From: Leifsonia sp. Root4
GTDB taxonomy: Bacteria; Actinomycetota; Actinomycetes; Actinomycetales; Microbacteriaceae
Direction of reading: 5' to 3'
Length of the DNA stretch: 64,000 bases
Assembly: GCF_001425085.1 (NCBI RefSeq)
Contig: NZ_LMDN01000002.1
Coordinates: 741,555-805,554 of the forward strand
The translations under genes and the position numbers were made by a program. Positions 36,109-45,146 of this stretch are shown one piece after another. The notes beneath the pieces were generated by a model. It was not told the origin of the DNA. It saw nothing but the letters and a program-made list of their open reading frames with translations, and did no database searches. Position 1 is the stretch's first letter. The number at the start of each line of letters is the position of its first letter.

Positions 36109-37025
36109 TGGCAGCGAACCCCGCCCCGCGCCGCCTGCCGGCGCCCCTGCTGGCGTTCCCGGCCTGGGCCTGGCTGCTGTTCTTCTTCGTCGCGCCGGTC
36201 GGCATGGTGCTGTGGTTCAGCTTCGGTTACAAACCGGGCATCTTCGGCACCCACGCCAATGACTCGCTCTCCTTCGACCGTTACATCGAGGCGCTCTCGC
36301 CCACCTTCTTCGCAACCTTCATGAACACGCTCGGAGTCGGCGTCGCCGGAACGGCGCTCTGTCTCGTGATCGGTGCTCCTGTGGCGTACTGGATGGCCGT
36401 CAAAGCGCCCGTGAATCGGCGCGGGCTGCTGCTCGCGCTCGTCATGGTGCCGTTCTGGACCAATTTCCTCGTGCGCACGATCGGCTGGCAGGTGATCCTC
36501 GCGCCCGAGGGCTGGCTGTCGACGCTGCTGCAGGCGGTCGGTCTGCAGGAGGGGCCGCTCGAAATCCTCTACACCCGCACCGCGGTGCTCATCGGCGTCG
36601 TCTACAACTATCTGCCGCTGATGATCCTGCCGTTGTTCGTCGCCTTCGACCGGGTGGGCGGACCGCTCCGGGAGGCCAGCAAAGACCTCGGCGCCGACCG
36701 CATCCGCACCTTCTTCCGGGTCACCGTTCCGCTGGCGCAGCCGGGCATCGTCGCCGGCGTGTTGCTCGTGTTCATCCCCTTGATGGGCGACTACATCACG
36801 GCGACGGTGCTCGGCGGAGCCAAGGGCAACATGGTCGGCCAGCTCGTGGCCAGCCAGTTCCAGACGGCGCAGAACTGGGCGCTCGGTTCGGCGATGGCTG
36901 TGTTGCTCATCCTCGTGATCGCACTGAGTGTCGCCGTCGGAGCCCTGGTGTTGTGGCTCCTGACCTGGCCGTCCCGTTCGAGCCGCCGCCTCGTGTTGGG
37001 CCCGGAGTCAGGAGTGACGTCATGA
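36108..37025 (+). CDS. potB: Spermidine/putrescine-type ABC transporter permease
   Basis: 305 residues, six membrane helices. ATG 36108 lies in the TGATG junction with potD. The first helix reads FPAWAWLLFFFVAPVGMVLW; then PVAYWMAVKAPVNRRGLLLA, VPFWTNFLVRTIGW and the EAA loop REASKDLGADRIRTFFRVTV, which contacts the ATPase. Complete, and translationally coupled to both neighbours. Confidence 0.93.
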   Translation: MAANPAPRRLPAPLLAFPAWAWLLFFFVAPVGMVLWFSFGYKPGIFGTHANDSLSFDRYIEALSPTFFATFMNTLGVGVAGTALCLVIGAPVAYWMAVKAPVNRRGLLLALVMVPFWTNFLVRTIGWQVILAPEGWLSTLLQAVGLQEGPLEILYTRTAVLIGVVYNYLPLMILPLFVAFDRVGGPLREASKDLGADRIRTFFRVTVPLAQPGIVAGVLLVFIPLMGDYITATVLGGAKGNMVGQLVASQFQTAQNWALGSAMAVLLILVIALSVAVGALVLWLLTWPSRSSRRLVLGPESGVTS

Positions 37026-37930
37026 CCGAGCTGCACGCCACCCGCGCCATGGCCGTCGCCTCCGGCGCCAAGCCGCCCCGCACCCGCCGCACCCGCCACT
37101 CGGCCACGGACGTCGGCCTCGCGGTGTGGAGTGTTCTCGTCTTCCTGTTCCTGTTCGCGCCGATCATCGTGATCATCGCCTACTCCTTCAACGTCGGCCG
37201 CCTCCTCGTCTCTTGGGATCACTTCGGCTTCGACTCCTTCGCGGCGATCGTCACCAAGCCGGCGATTCGGGATGCCGTCTGGCTCTCGATCCGCACCGGA
37301 GTCATCGCGGCCATCTTCGCCACGGCCCTCGGCACGCTCGCCGGCATCGCCATGGCGCGCCGGCCGGGCAAGTGGGTGTTCTGGTTCATCGGGCTGTTGT
37401 TGCTCGTCTCGGTCACGCCGGAGATCGTCGACGCCGTCGCCCTGCTTCCGTGGCTCGTCTTCCTCGGCCAGGACCTCGGCATGAGCATCTTCAGCGACGG
37501 CGTCGTGCGCCTCGTCATTGGCCACTCGCTGTTCGCGACTGCGATCGTCGCGTACATCGTGCGGGCGAGGCTCGTCGGTCTCGACGCGCAGTTGGAGGAG
37601 GCATCCGCCGACCTCTACGCGCCGCCGCTGCGCACCTTCTGGCGCGTCACGCTGCCGCTCGCCCTGCCGGCCGTGCTGGCCGGCGGTCTGCTCTCGTTCA
37701 CGCTCAGTCTCGACAACACGATCGTCGCGGCCTTCGTGCAGGTCTCCGGCACGACGCCGTGGCCGGTGTACGTACTGAGCGCGCTGCGCAGCGGGCTGCG
37801 GCCGGAGATCGCGGCCGTGTCGACGATCATGCTGTTGCTCACACTCTTCGCCCTCGCGATGGTCGCGGTCGTGCTGCGCAGGGCCGGTGACTCCGCCACC
37901 CAGATCGCCCGCACCATGGCAGGCAACTAG
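37022..37930 (+). CDS. potC: Spermidine/putrescine-type ABC transporter permease
   Basis: 302 residues, six helices. ATG 37022 overlaps the potB stop (ATGA). A basic, Arg-rich N-terminus (PRTRRTRHSATD) precedes the first helix. PotC features are IIVIIAYSFNVGRLLVSWD, the EAA loop EEASADLYAPPLRTFWRVTL and FTLSLDNTIVAAFVQVSGTT, the last being characteristic of the second permease of this family. It forms the channel with PotB. Confidence 0.93.
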   Translation: MTELHATRAMAVASGAKPPRTRRTRHSATDVGLAVWSVLVFLFLFAPIIVIIAYSFNVGRLLVSWDHFGFDSFAAIVTKPAIRDAVWLSIRTGVIAAIFATALGTLAGIAMARRPGKWVFWFIGLLLLVSVTPEIVDAVALLPWLVFLGQDLGMSIFSDGVVRLVIGHSLFATAIVAYIVRARLVGLDAQLEEASADLYAPPLRTFWRVTLPLALPAVLAGGLLSFTLSLDNTIVAAFVQVSGTTPWPVYVLSALRSGLRPEIAAVSTIMLLLTLFALAMVAVVLRRAGDSATQIARTMAGN

Positions 37931-37954
37931 GCCGCAACCCACTAGGAGGCACGC

Positions 37955-39601
37955 ATGCCATACGCCGATCTCGTCTTCTCGGGCGGGCGGGTCTTCACCG
38001 CCGACACCGTGCGCTCGACGGCGAGCGCCGTCGCGGTGAAAGACGGCCGCATCGTCGCCGTCGGGCACGAGGACGTGCGCGAACTGATCGGCGCGCACAC
38101 CGACATCGTGAACCTGGCGGGGCGACTGCTCGTCCCCGGATTCCAGGATGCCCACGTGCACCCGGTGTGGGGCGGGCTCGACCTGCTGCGCTGCAACCTC
38201 GCCGAGGGCAGCGGCCGCACCGAGTACCGCACGCTGATCGCCGAGCACATGCAGGCGAATCCCGATGCCGAATGGCTTCTCGGCGGCGGCTGGAACATGT
38301 CGGTGTTCCCCGGCGGCACGCCGCTGGCATCCGATCTCGACGACATCGTCGCCGACCGGCCCGCCTTCCTCACCAACCGCGATGGGCACGGCGCCTGGGT
38401 CAACTCCCTGGCGCTGCAGCTGGCCGGCATCGACAAGCACACACCGGACCCGGCCGACGGCCGCATCGAGCGGCTCGCCGACGGCACACCGAGCGGCACC
38501 CTGCACGAGGGCGCGATGACGCTGGTGAATCGGCTGCTGCCGCCGGTCGGCGAGGCCGGCATGCGCGACGCCCTGCTCACCGGGCAGCGCTACCTGCACG
38601 CCAATGGCATCACCGCCTGGCAGGATGCCATCGTCGGCAGTTACGGGGACGCCGATGACCCGGCGCCCGCCTACCTCGCCGCCGCCCGATCCGGCGAGCT
38701 GACCGCCCGCGTCGTCGGCGCGCTCTGGTGGGACCGCAGCCGTGGCCTCGAACAGATCGACGAACTCGTGGCCAAGCGGGCGGCCGCACACTTCGGGCGT
38801 TTCGCGGCCACCAGCGTGAAGGTGATGCAGGACGGCGTCGCCGAGAACTTCACCGCCTCCATGCTGGAACCGTACTCGGATGGCCACGGCCACCCGAGCG
38901 ACAACTCCGGCATCAGCTTCGTGCCGCCGGAGATCCTGAACGAGGCCGTGCCGCTGCTGGACGAACTCGGCTTCCAGCTACACTTCCACGCCATCGGAGA
39001 CCGGGCGGTGCGGGAATGCCTCGACGCCGTCTCCGAAGCCGTGGAACGCAACGGGCAGAGCGACAACCGGCACCACATCGCGCACCTGCAGGTGGTGCAC
39101 CCCGACGATATCCCGCGTTTCCGTGCGCTCGGCGTCGTCGCGAACATGCAGGCGCTCTGGGCCACGCTCGAGCCGCAGATGGTCGAGCTCACGCTGCCGT
39201 TCCTCGGCCCGGTGCGCTCGGCCTGGCAGTATCCCTTCGGCGATCTGCTGCGGTCAGGGGCGGTGCTCGCCGCCGGCAGCGACTGGTCGGTGTCGACCCC
39301 GAACCCGCTCGCCGCCATCCACACGGCGGTGAACAGGCACGCGGCCCCCGGCTACGAGGAGGGCGACTACGAGGCCTTCCTGCCGGAGCAGGCCATCGAC
39401 CTCGGCAGCGCGCTCACCGCGTACACGGCCGGCTCCGCCTGGGTGAACCACCTCGAGAAGGAGTCGGGCACGATCGAGGTCGGCAAATTCGCCGACCTCA
39501 CCGTGCTCTCCCGCGACCCCTTCGCCGGCCCGCCTGAGGAGATCGGACTCGCCACCGTGGAGCAGACGTTCGTCGAGGGCGAGCGCGTGTTCCATCACTA
39601 G
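37955..39601 (+). CDS. Amidohydrolase (YtcJ-like)
   Basis: 548 residues; an AGGAGG lies 7 bp before the ATG. Metal-dependent amidohydrolase: N-terminal beta domain, then PGFQDAHVHPVWGGLD with the His-x-His ligands (~63-65), a later HFHAIGDRAVRECLDAV, HHIAHLQVVHPDDIPRF, and ASDWSVSTPNPLAAI with the metal Asp. The end EVGKFADLTVLSRDPF is the common C-terminal beta-domain motif. It starts 24 bp after potC and is probably in the same operon, so it may hydrolyse an acylated amine or related compound taken up by the transporter. The exact substrate is unknown. A second, more distant YtcJ-like gene lies at 59681-61264. Confidence 0.9.
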   Translation: MPYADLVFSGGRVFTADTVRSTASAVAVKDGRIVAVGHEDVRELIGAHTDIVNLAGRLLVPGFQDAHVHPVWGGLDLLRCNLAEGSGRTEYRTLIAEHMQANPDAEWLLGGGWNMSVFPGGTPLASDLDDIVADRPAFLTNRDGHGAWVNSLALQLAGIDKHTPDPADGRIERLADGTPSGTLHEGAMTLVNRLLPPVGEAGMRDALLTGQRYLHANGITAWQDAIVGSYGDADDPAPAYLAAARSGELTARVVGALWWDRSRGLEQIDELVAKRAAAHFGRFAATSVKVMQDGVAENFTASMLEPYSDGHGHPSDNSGISFVPPEILNEAVPLLDELGFQLHFHAIGDRAVRECLDAVSEAVERNGQSDNRHHIAHLQVVHPDDIPRFRALGVVANMQALWATLEPQMVELTLPFLGPVRSAWQYPFGDLLRSGAVLAAGSDWSVSTPNPLAAIHTAVNRHAAPGYEEGDYEAFLPEQAIDLGSALTAYTAGSAWVNHLEKESGTIEVGKFADLTVLSRDPFAGPPEEIGLATVEQTFVEGERVFHH

Positions 39602-39627
39602 CGCTGGCACCACTAGCTCGGGCGGCA

Positions 39628-40437
39628 CTATCGCGGGGCGTAGCCGCGCACCCAATCCACCTGGAACTCCTTGGGGTAGTCACCGGCGCCCGCGGCATCC
39701 CCGTCGGGCGGAAAGTGGAAGATGTCGAGCATGAGCTGCATCGGGTAGTCCGGCGACTGCGCCGTCTCGCGCACCAGCACATCGTCGATGTAGAAACGCA
39801 CACCCCGCGGCGACCATTCAGCTGAGTACACGTGAAAATCCGTGGCGTCGCCGCCCATCGTCACCTTCTCGAAGTCGTCGAGGATCGCGGGGTCGTTGAA
39901 CGGATGCACGCCCATGCCCACACGTGCGCCCTGATGCCCGAGCTCGCTGCCGAAGATCTCCATCACGCAGATCTCGGCGGACTGTTGCGGTGCCGATTCG
40001 ACGCCGATCAACCACAGGGCGACCATGCTGTGCGGGTCAGAGCTCGCCCGCGCCCGCAGCTCGATGAGCCCGTAACGCGGCGTGTAGAGCAGCTGCGTCT
40101 CCTGTGCTTCCCGCACCACCAGATCGCCGCGGAAGGGATGCTGCCCGCTGCCGCTGCCCCGGGGACCGGAGCGCACGCCCGTCTGCAGATTGGAAACCCG
40201 CAGCGTGCCGTCGTATTCGGGTGACCACGGCGGCTGGTCGGCGTCGATGCGCAGCGTCAGCAGTCCGTCCGCGATCGAGTAACGCGCCCCGCTCGCCTCG
40301 CGGCTGCTCCACTGCGGCAGGTAGTGCGGAATCCACTGCGCCGTGTCGAGCCCGCCCGGCCCATCGCCCGCTCCGTCGAAATCGGAGTCGAAATCGAGCA
40401 GGTAACCGCGTCGATCCAGCATCTCGCGCCCGGTCAT
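39628..40437 (-). CDS. Glycoside hydrolase family 16-like protein
   Basis: 269 residues from ATG 40437 (GGAG upstream); a TTG at 40557 in frame would add 40 residues encoded by a tandem repeat. The jelly-roll of GH16 is recognisable: LLDFDSDFDG, PFRGDLVVREAQETQLLYTP, YGLIELRARASSDPHSMVAL, AEICVMEIFG (~154-163), TDFHVYSAEWSPRGVRFYID and LMLDIFHFP. In GH16 the catalytic block is E-x-D-x-x-E; here it reads E-I-C-V-M-E, so both Glu are present but the middle Asp is Cys. No signal peptide is visible, unusual for an extracellular glucanase. It could act on an intracellular glycan or be non-enzymatic. Confidence 0.75.
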   Translation of the reverse strand: MTGREMLDRRGYLLDFDSDFDGAGDGPGGLDTAQWIPHYLPQWSSREASGARYSIADGLLTLRIDADQPPWSPEYDGTLRVSNLQTGVRSGPRGSGSGQHPFRGDLVVREAQETQLLYTPRYGLIELRARASSDPHSMVALWLIGVESAPQQSAEICVMEIFGSELGHQGARVGMGVHPFNDPAILDDFEKVTMGGDATDFHVYSAEWSPRGVRFYIDDVLVRETAQSPDYPMQLMLDIFHFPPDGDAAGAGDYPKEFQVDWVRGYAPR

Positions 40438-40473
40438 CTGCACTCCGTTCTCGGCGCCATCAGCGGCGACCGC

Positions 40474-40513
40474 ATCAGTGTCGACCGGATCAGTGTCGAC
40501 CGGATCAGTGTCG
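40474..40513. repeat. Tandem 15-bp repeat upstream of the GH16-like gene
   Basis: Two exact units ATCAGTGTCGACCGG (40474-40488, 40489-40503) and a partial third (to 40513). On the minus strand it would read as a VDTDP repeat if translation began at the upstream TTG. Confidence 0.85.
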
Positions 40514-40557
40514 CAGACGGAACCGACATCCGGATCCTCGAGTCGGCCCACATACAA

Positions 40558-40735
40558 GTCGCTGGTCGAGTAGCTCGACGCGCAGCGTCGCGAAAGGCGG
40601 CAGCCAAAACCAAGGCGATCTCAGGAGCCGCAAGCGATGCTGGCTCCGCTCTCGCACGAACCTCGGTCTCGATACGGCCGCAGGCGGCATACTCGACCAG
40701 CGGAGCTTTCGCGAACCGCTTCCTCGATCAGCGGG
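40558..40735. repeat. Family C repeats in the 40438-40800 gap
   Basis: Inverted family C modules: GCTGGTCGAGTAGCTCGACG, CGCGCAGCGTCGCG, GGCGGCAGCCAAAACCAAGG on the left, then GATACGGCCGCAGGCGGCAT with ACTCGACCAGCGG on the right. They match 31903-32030 and 30030-30108. The rest of the 363-bp gap is the 15-bp repeat and the promoter of the RamB-like gene, where TCTGTTTGCGGG (about 40760-40771) resembles the RamB half of the aceA site. Confidence 0.85.
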
Positions 40736-40800
40736 TCGAGAACAGAAGAAACTGCTTCTTTCTGTTTGCGGGCGGCCGTGCCGCATGACAACATCGGTGC

Positions 40801-42306
40801 ATGATCACCGCCGATCGCACCGCCGCCTCCGTGCACACCGCCGCCACGACAGGCGACGACGCCCCTGATGCCGCCACCGAGGTCGACGCGCTCACGCTCG
40901 GCCGTCGCATCCGCCAGCGCCGTACCACCCAAGGCATGACGCTTGAGCAGCTGGCCGCCGCCATCGACCGCGCACCGAGCCAGGTCTCCACGATCGAGAA
41001 CGGCAAGCGGGAACCGCGGCTCTCGATGCTGCGCACCATCGCCATGGCACTCGACACGAGCGTTGACGAGCTGTTGCGCGCCGACGCGCCGAATCCCCGT
41101 GCGGCCCTCGAGATCGCCGTCGAGCGGGCCCAGCGCAGTCCCGTGTTCGGAGCGCTCGGCCTGCCGAGTTTCCGCGTGGGCAAAGGGCACAGCGACCAGA
41201 TGCTGCAGACGATCCTCACGCTGCATAACGAGATCGACCGGCTGCACCGGGAGCGGGCGGCGACACCGGAGGAAGCCCGCAGGGCCAACGCAGAGCTGCG
41301 CGCGACGATGCGCGCGCGTGACAACTACTTCGCCGAGCTGGAGACGGCGGCATCCGCCCTGCTCAACGCGGTCGGGCACACGGGCGGGCCGGTGTCGCAG
41401 CAGCTGGTCGCCGACATGGCCAGCCACCTCGGCTACTCGCTGCACTACGTCGGCGACCTGCCGCACTCCACCCGCTCGGTCACCGACAAGCGGAACGGCC
41501 GGGTCTACCTGCCCACCCAGCAGTCGGCATCGCGTGACTCGCGCTCCCCCATTCTGCAGGCCCTCGCCAGCCACGTGCTCGGCCACGAGGAGCCGAGAAA
41601 TTATGCGGAGTTTCTGCGGCAGCGCATCGAGACCAACTACCTGACCGCGGCGATCCTGCTACCGGAACAGGCGACGGTGCGATTCCTCAACGAGGCCAAG
41701 ACGATGCGCCGTATCTCGATGGAGGAGCTGCGCGACGCCTTCTCCGTCTCCTACGAGACGGCGGCGCACCGCTTCACGAACCTCGCCACCGCCCGGCTCG
41801 ACATCCCCGTGCACTTCATGAAGGTCCACGAGTCCGGCACCATCATCAAGGCCTACGAGAACGACGCCGTGCGCTTCCCGAGCGACGCACTCGGCGCCGT
41901 CGAGGGCACGATCGTCTGCCGCAACTGGACGGCGCGCACCGTGTTCGACGTCGAGGACCGGTTCAGCCCCTGGTATCAGTACACCGACACCCCGAGCGGA
42001 ACCTTCTGGTGCACCTCCCGCATCGAGAAGGCCAAGGAGGGCGAGTACTCGGTGAGCGTCGGCGTGCCGTTCGCCCACGTCAAGTGGTTCCGCGGGCGCG
42101 AGACCACGCACCGCGCGGTGTCGCGTTGCCCGGATGAGTCCTGTTGCCGCCGGGCCCCGGCCGAGCTGGCCGAGCGCTGGGCCGAGCAGTCCTGGCCGGC
42201 CGCGCGCACGCCGACGAGCCTGCTGGCCGCGCTGCCGACCGGCACCTTCCCCGGCGTCGATCAGACCGAGGTGTTCCAGTTCCTCGAGGCGCACGCGCCC
42301 CGCTGA
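40801..42306 (+). CDS. ramB: RamB-like transcriptional regulator (XRE HTH + ImmA/IrrE-like + DUF2083)
   Basis: 501 residues. An XRE-type HTH at ~33-90 (TLGRRIRQRRTTQGMTLEQL, APSQVSTIENGKREPRLSML) is followed by a helical linker, an ImmA/IrrE-like segment (LASHVLGHEEPRNYAEFLRQ, with a degenerate metal motif), and a Cys-containing C-terminal DUF2083 region (ETTHRAVSRCPDESCCRRAP). This is the architecture of RamB, which in Corynebacterium and Mycobacterium controls aceA, aceB and acetate activation. The glyoxylate genes lie about 7 kb away on the left, and candidate sites are present upstream of aceA. Assignment to RamB is by architecture; a close paralogue for short-chain fatty-acid control is possible. 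Confidence 0.82.
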   Translation: MITADRTAASVHTAATTGDDAPDAATEVDALTLGRRIRQRRTTQGMTLEQLAAAIDRAPSQVSTIENGKREPRLSMLRTIAMALDTSVDELLRADAPNPRAALEIAVERAQRSPVFGALGLPSFRVGKGHSDQMLQTILTLHNEIDRLHRERAATPEEARRANAELRATMRARDNYFAELETAASALLNAVGHTGGPVSQQLVADMASHLGYSLHYVGDLPHSTRSVTDKRNGRVYLPTQQSASRDSRSPILQALASHVLGHEEPRNYAEFLRQRIETNYLTAAILLPEQATVRFLNEAKTMRRISMEELRDAFSVSYETAAHRFTNLATARLDIPVHFMKVHESGTIIKAYENDAVRFPSDALGAVEGTIVCRNWTARTVFDVEDRFSPWYQYTDTPSGTFWCTSRIEKAKEGEYSVSVGVPFAHVKWFRGRETTHRAVSRCPDESCCRRAPAELAERWAEQSWPAARTPTSLLAALPTGTFPGVDQTEVFQFLEAHAPR

Positions 42307-42357
42307 CCGCCGACCGGCTGAGCGGACGTGTCCCCTTCCGACTGAACCGCCGGTCCG

Positions 42358-44979
42358 CTAGAGGCGCGAGACGCCGGTCACCTTGACGACGGCTTCGCCG
42401 GCCTCGTCGGATGCCGCCAGGTCGACCTCGGCGCTGATGCCCCAGTCGTGGTTGCCGGCCGGGTCGTCGAGGATCTGCCGCACCGTCCAGCTCGTGGCCG
42501 ACTCCTCGATCATCAACAGGGCCGCGCCGCGGGCATCCGCCCCGGTGAGGATCTCGTCATGCTCGGCGTAGTAGTCGTCGAGCGCCTCGGCCCAGTCGGC
42601 CTCGCCGAAGCCGTGCTCCGCATCGAGCTCGCCGAGCGCGACGGCGTCGTCGCGTGCGGCCAGCTGCACCCGGCGGAACAGTTCGTTGCGCACGAGCACC
42701 CGGAATGCCCGCGTGTTGCTCGTGAGGCGCTTGGGCGCCGGCGGCACGATGTCGTGCGCGTGCTCGGCGTGCGCAACGGCATCCGGGTGCACCATCTCGT
42801 TCCACTCGTCGAGCAGGCTGGAGTCGACCTGGCGCACCAGCTCGCCGAGCCACTCGATCAGGTCGTGCAGGTCCTCGTTCTTGAACTCGTCGGGGATCGT
42901 CTGCCTGGCTGCGCGGAACGCGTCGCTCAGGTAGCGCAGCACGACGCCCTCCGAACGGGCCAGCTTGTAGAACGCGATGAACTCGCCGAACGACATCGCC
43001 CGCTCGTACATGTCGCGCACGACCGACTTGGGCGAGAGCTCGAAGTCGGCGATCCACGGCTGAGCCGCCTTGTACGTGTCGAATGCTGCTTCCAGCAGCT
43101 CGCCGAGCGGCTTGGGATGGGTCACCTGTTCGAGCAGCTCCATGCGCTCGTCGTACTCGATGCCCTCGGACTTCATGGCGGCGACGGCCTCGCCGCGGGC
43201 CACGAACTGCTGCTGGCTGATGACTGGGCGCGGATCGTCGAGCGTCGCCTCGAGGATCGAGAGGATGTCGAGCGCGTACGAGGCCGACTCCGGGTCGAGC
43301 AGCTCGAAGGCGGCGAGCGCGAACGGCGAGAGCGGCTGGTTCAGCGCGAAGTTCGGCTGCAGGTCGACGGTGAGACGGATCTGGATTTCGACAGGCTCAA
43401 TCGACCGGGTACCGCTGCTTGAACTTGCCCCGCTGGTTGAACTGGCCCCGCTGGTTGAGCCTGTCGAAACCACCCACTGCTCGACGATGCCGGCCTGGCG
43501 CAAGGTGCGGTAGATGCCGAGGGCCCGCCGGGCGAGAACCAGCTGGTTGCGCCACGGCTCGTGGTTGTCGAAGACGAGGTCGTGCAGGTGCTGGTAGACG
43601 TCGCCGCCGCGGCCGATCACGTTGATCATCATGGCGCTGGTGATCTGCATCCGGGAGCTGAGCGCCTCCGGCTCGGCATCGATCAGCTTGCGGAAGGAGG
43701 GCTCGCCCCACGAGACGAAGCCGTCCGGCGCCTTCTTGCGGATGATCTTGCGGCGCTTCTTGACGTCGTCGCCGGCCTTCTCGACGGCCTTGATGTTCTC
43801 GCTCTCGTGCTCAGGAGCCTGGGCGACGACGGTGCCGGCGGTGTCGAAGCCCGCCCGGCCGGCGCGACCGGCGATCTGGTGGAACTCGCGGGCGCTGAGG
43901 TGCCGCATCCGCTGCCCGTCGTACTTGGTCAGCGCGGTGAGCAGCACGGTGCGGATCGGCACGTTGATGCCGACGCCGAGGGTGTCGGTGCCGCAGATGA
44001 CGCGCAGCATCCCGCGCTGGGCGAGGGTCTCGACGAGGCGGCGGTACTTCGGCAGCATGCCGGCGTGGTGCACGCCGATGCCGGCCCGCAGCAGCCGGGA
44101 GAGCGTCTTGCCGAAACTCGTTGTGAAGCGGAACTCGGCGATGAGCTCGGCGATCTGCTCCCGCTGTTCGCGGGTGGCGATCTTGGCGCTGGAGAGCGCC
44201 TGCGCCCGCTCGAGCGCGGCGGCCTGGGAGAAGTGCACGACGTAGATCGGGGACTGGCCGGTGGAGAGCAGCTCCTCGACGGTCTCGTGGATCGGTGTGA
44301 CCTCGTAGTAATAGTGCAGCGGAACGGGCCGTTCGACGCCGGTGACCTCCGCGGTCTCCCGCCCGGTGCGCTTCGTGAGGTCGCCCGCGATGAAGCGCGT
44401 GTCGCCGAGCGTCGCCGACATCAGCACGAACTGCACGCGCGGCAGCATGAGCAGCGGAACCTGCCATGCCCAGCCGCGGTCGGGGTCGGCGTAGAAGTGG
44501 AACTCGTCCATGACGACCTGGTCGACCTCGGTGTCCTCACCGTGGCGCAGCGCCTGATTGGCGAGGATCTCGGCGGTGCAGCAGATGATCGGGGCGTCCG
44601 GGTTCACCGCGGAGTCGCCCGTCATCATGCCGACGTTCTCCGCACCGAAGATCTCGACCAGCGAGAAGAACTTCTCACTGACGAGAGCCTTGATGGGCGC
44701 CGTGTAGAAGCTGCGCTTGCCGGCGGCGAGCGCGGCGAAGTGTGCACCGACGGCCACCAGCGACTTGCCCGTTCCGGTCGGGGTGCTGAGGATGAGGTTG
44801 GATCCGGAGACGATCTCGAGCAGTGCCTCTTCCTGCGCCGGGTAGAGGGTGAGCCCGCGATCCTTCACCCAGTCCTCGAACACGTCGAAAACGGCATCCG
44901 CGCCGAGTGCGTCGACCTCAAAGGTCCCGGATGCCGTGCGCGGCAGTCGATCGAGCAGTGGGATCGTCTCGATCGTCAT
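42358..44979 (-). CDS. DEAD/DEAH-box helicase with DUF3516 (Ski2/Lhr-like RNA helicase)
   Basis: 873 residues from ATG 44979. Helicase core: Walker A TPTGTGKS (~66-73), DEFH box (158-161, a DExH variant), SAT motif LMSATLGDT, GVHHAGMLPKYRR and motif VI QIAGRAGRAGFD. The C-terminal half is the actinobacterial DUF3516 region (VRLTVDLQ-like QIRLTVDLQPNFALNQPLSP, LPEFKNED-like segments). Members are thought to act in RNA metabolism. About 30 residues (~503-532, STGSTSGASSTSGASSSS) are encoded by a cluster of family A dispersed repeats in frame, between the helicase core and DUF3516. Divergent from rnhA across a gap with a 16-bp inverted repeat. Confidence 0.93.
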   Translation of the reverse strand: MTIETIPLLDRLPRTASGTFEVDALGADAVFDVFEDWVKDRGLTLYPAQEEALLEIVSGSNLILSTPTGTGKSLVAVGAHFAALAAGKRSFYTAPIKALVSEKFFSLVEIFGAENVGMMTGDSAVNPDAPIICCTAEILANQALRHGEDTEVDQVVMDEFHFYADPDRGWAWQVPLLMLPRVQFVLMSATLGDTRFIAGDLTKRTGRETAEVTGVERPVPLHYYYEVTPIHETVEELLSTGQSPIYVVHFSQAAALERAQALSSAKIATREQREQIAELIAEFRFTTSFGKTLSRLLRAGIGVHHAGMLPKYRRLVETLAQRGMLRVICGTDTLGVGINVPIRTVLLTALTKYDGQRMRHLSAREFHQIAGRAGRAGFDTAGTVVAQAPEHESENIKAVEKAGDDVKKRRKIIRKKAPDGFVSWGEPSFRKLIDAEPEALSSRMQITSAMMINVIGRGGDVYQHLHDLVFDNHEPWRNQLVLARRALGIYRTLRQAGIVEQWVVSTGSTSGASSTSGASSSSGTRSIEPVEIQIRLTVDLQPNFALNQPLSPFALAAFELLDPESASYALDILSILEATLDDPRPVISQQQFVARGEAVAAMKSEGIEYDERMELLEQVTHPKPLGELLEAAFDTYKAAQPWIADFELSPKSVVRDMYERAMSFGEFIAFYKLARSEGVVLRYLSDAFRAARQTIPDEFKNEDLHDLIEWLGELVRQVDSSLLDEWNEMVHPDAVAHAEHAHDIVPPAPKRLTSNTRAFRVLVRNELFRRVQLAARDDAVALGELDAEHGFGEADWAEALDDYYAEHDEILTGADARGAALLMIEESATSWTVRQILDDPAGNHDWGISAEVDLAASDEAGEAVVKVTGVSRL
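43384..43473. repeat. Family A repeat cluster inserted in frame in the helicase gene
   Basis: ATTTCGACAGGCTCAATCGA at the left, GCTGGTTGAGCCTGTCGAAA at the right and two partial units (CCCCGCTGGTTGAACTGG-type) between. About 90 bp, all in frame, giving a Ser/Thr/Gly-rich linker. Confidence 0.92.
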
Positions 44980-45001
44980 GCAATCAATCCTAGGCGGCGG
45001 G

Positions 45002-45112
45002 TTCCGCTGGTTGAGCCTGTCGAAACCGCTGCCGGTTCGCGGATGCCACGGCCGACACTCCGCACATTCCACCCGAATTCAGCAGCTCCGGCACGCGCAT
45101 CCGCGAACCGGC
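45002..45112. repeat. Family A unit plus 16-bp inverted repeat between helicase and rnhA
   Basis: 45002-45028 is a family A unit (GCTGGTTGAGCCTGTCGAAA). Directly after it GCCGGTTCGCGGATGC (45031-45046) is matched by its perfect inverted copy GCATCCGCGAACCGGC (45097-45112), 50 bp apart. The pair lies in the divergent promoter region of the helicase and RNase HI genes. Confidence 0.88.
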
Positions 45113-45146
45113 TACGGGAGTCGGGAGGCAATGGAAGACTGGTGTC

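Noticed and set aside
36791..38893. A 700-codon minus-strand frame opposite potB, potC and the amidohydrolase
   Set aside because: The translation is full of Asp/Glu/Arg/Gly runs without fold signals, and the opposing genes are clearly coding with overlapping starts and stops.
39628..40557. TTG start giving an acidic VDTDP-repeat N-terminus to the GH16-like protein
   Set aside because: No ribosome-binding site is seen there, and ATG 40437 has a GGAG at proper distance; the repeat region is more likely untranslated.
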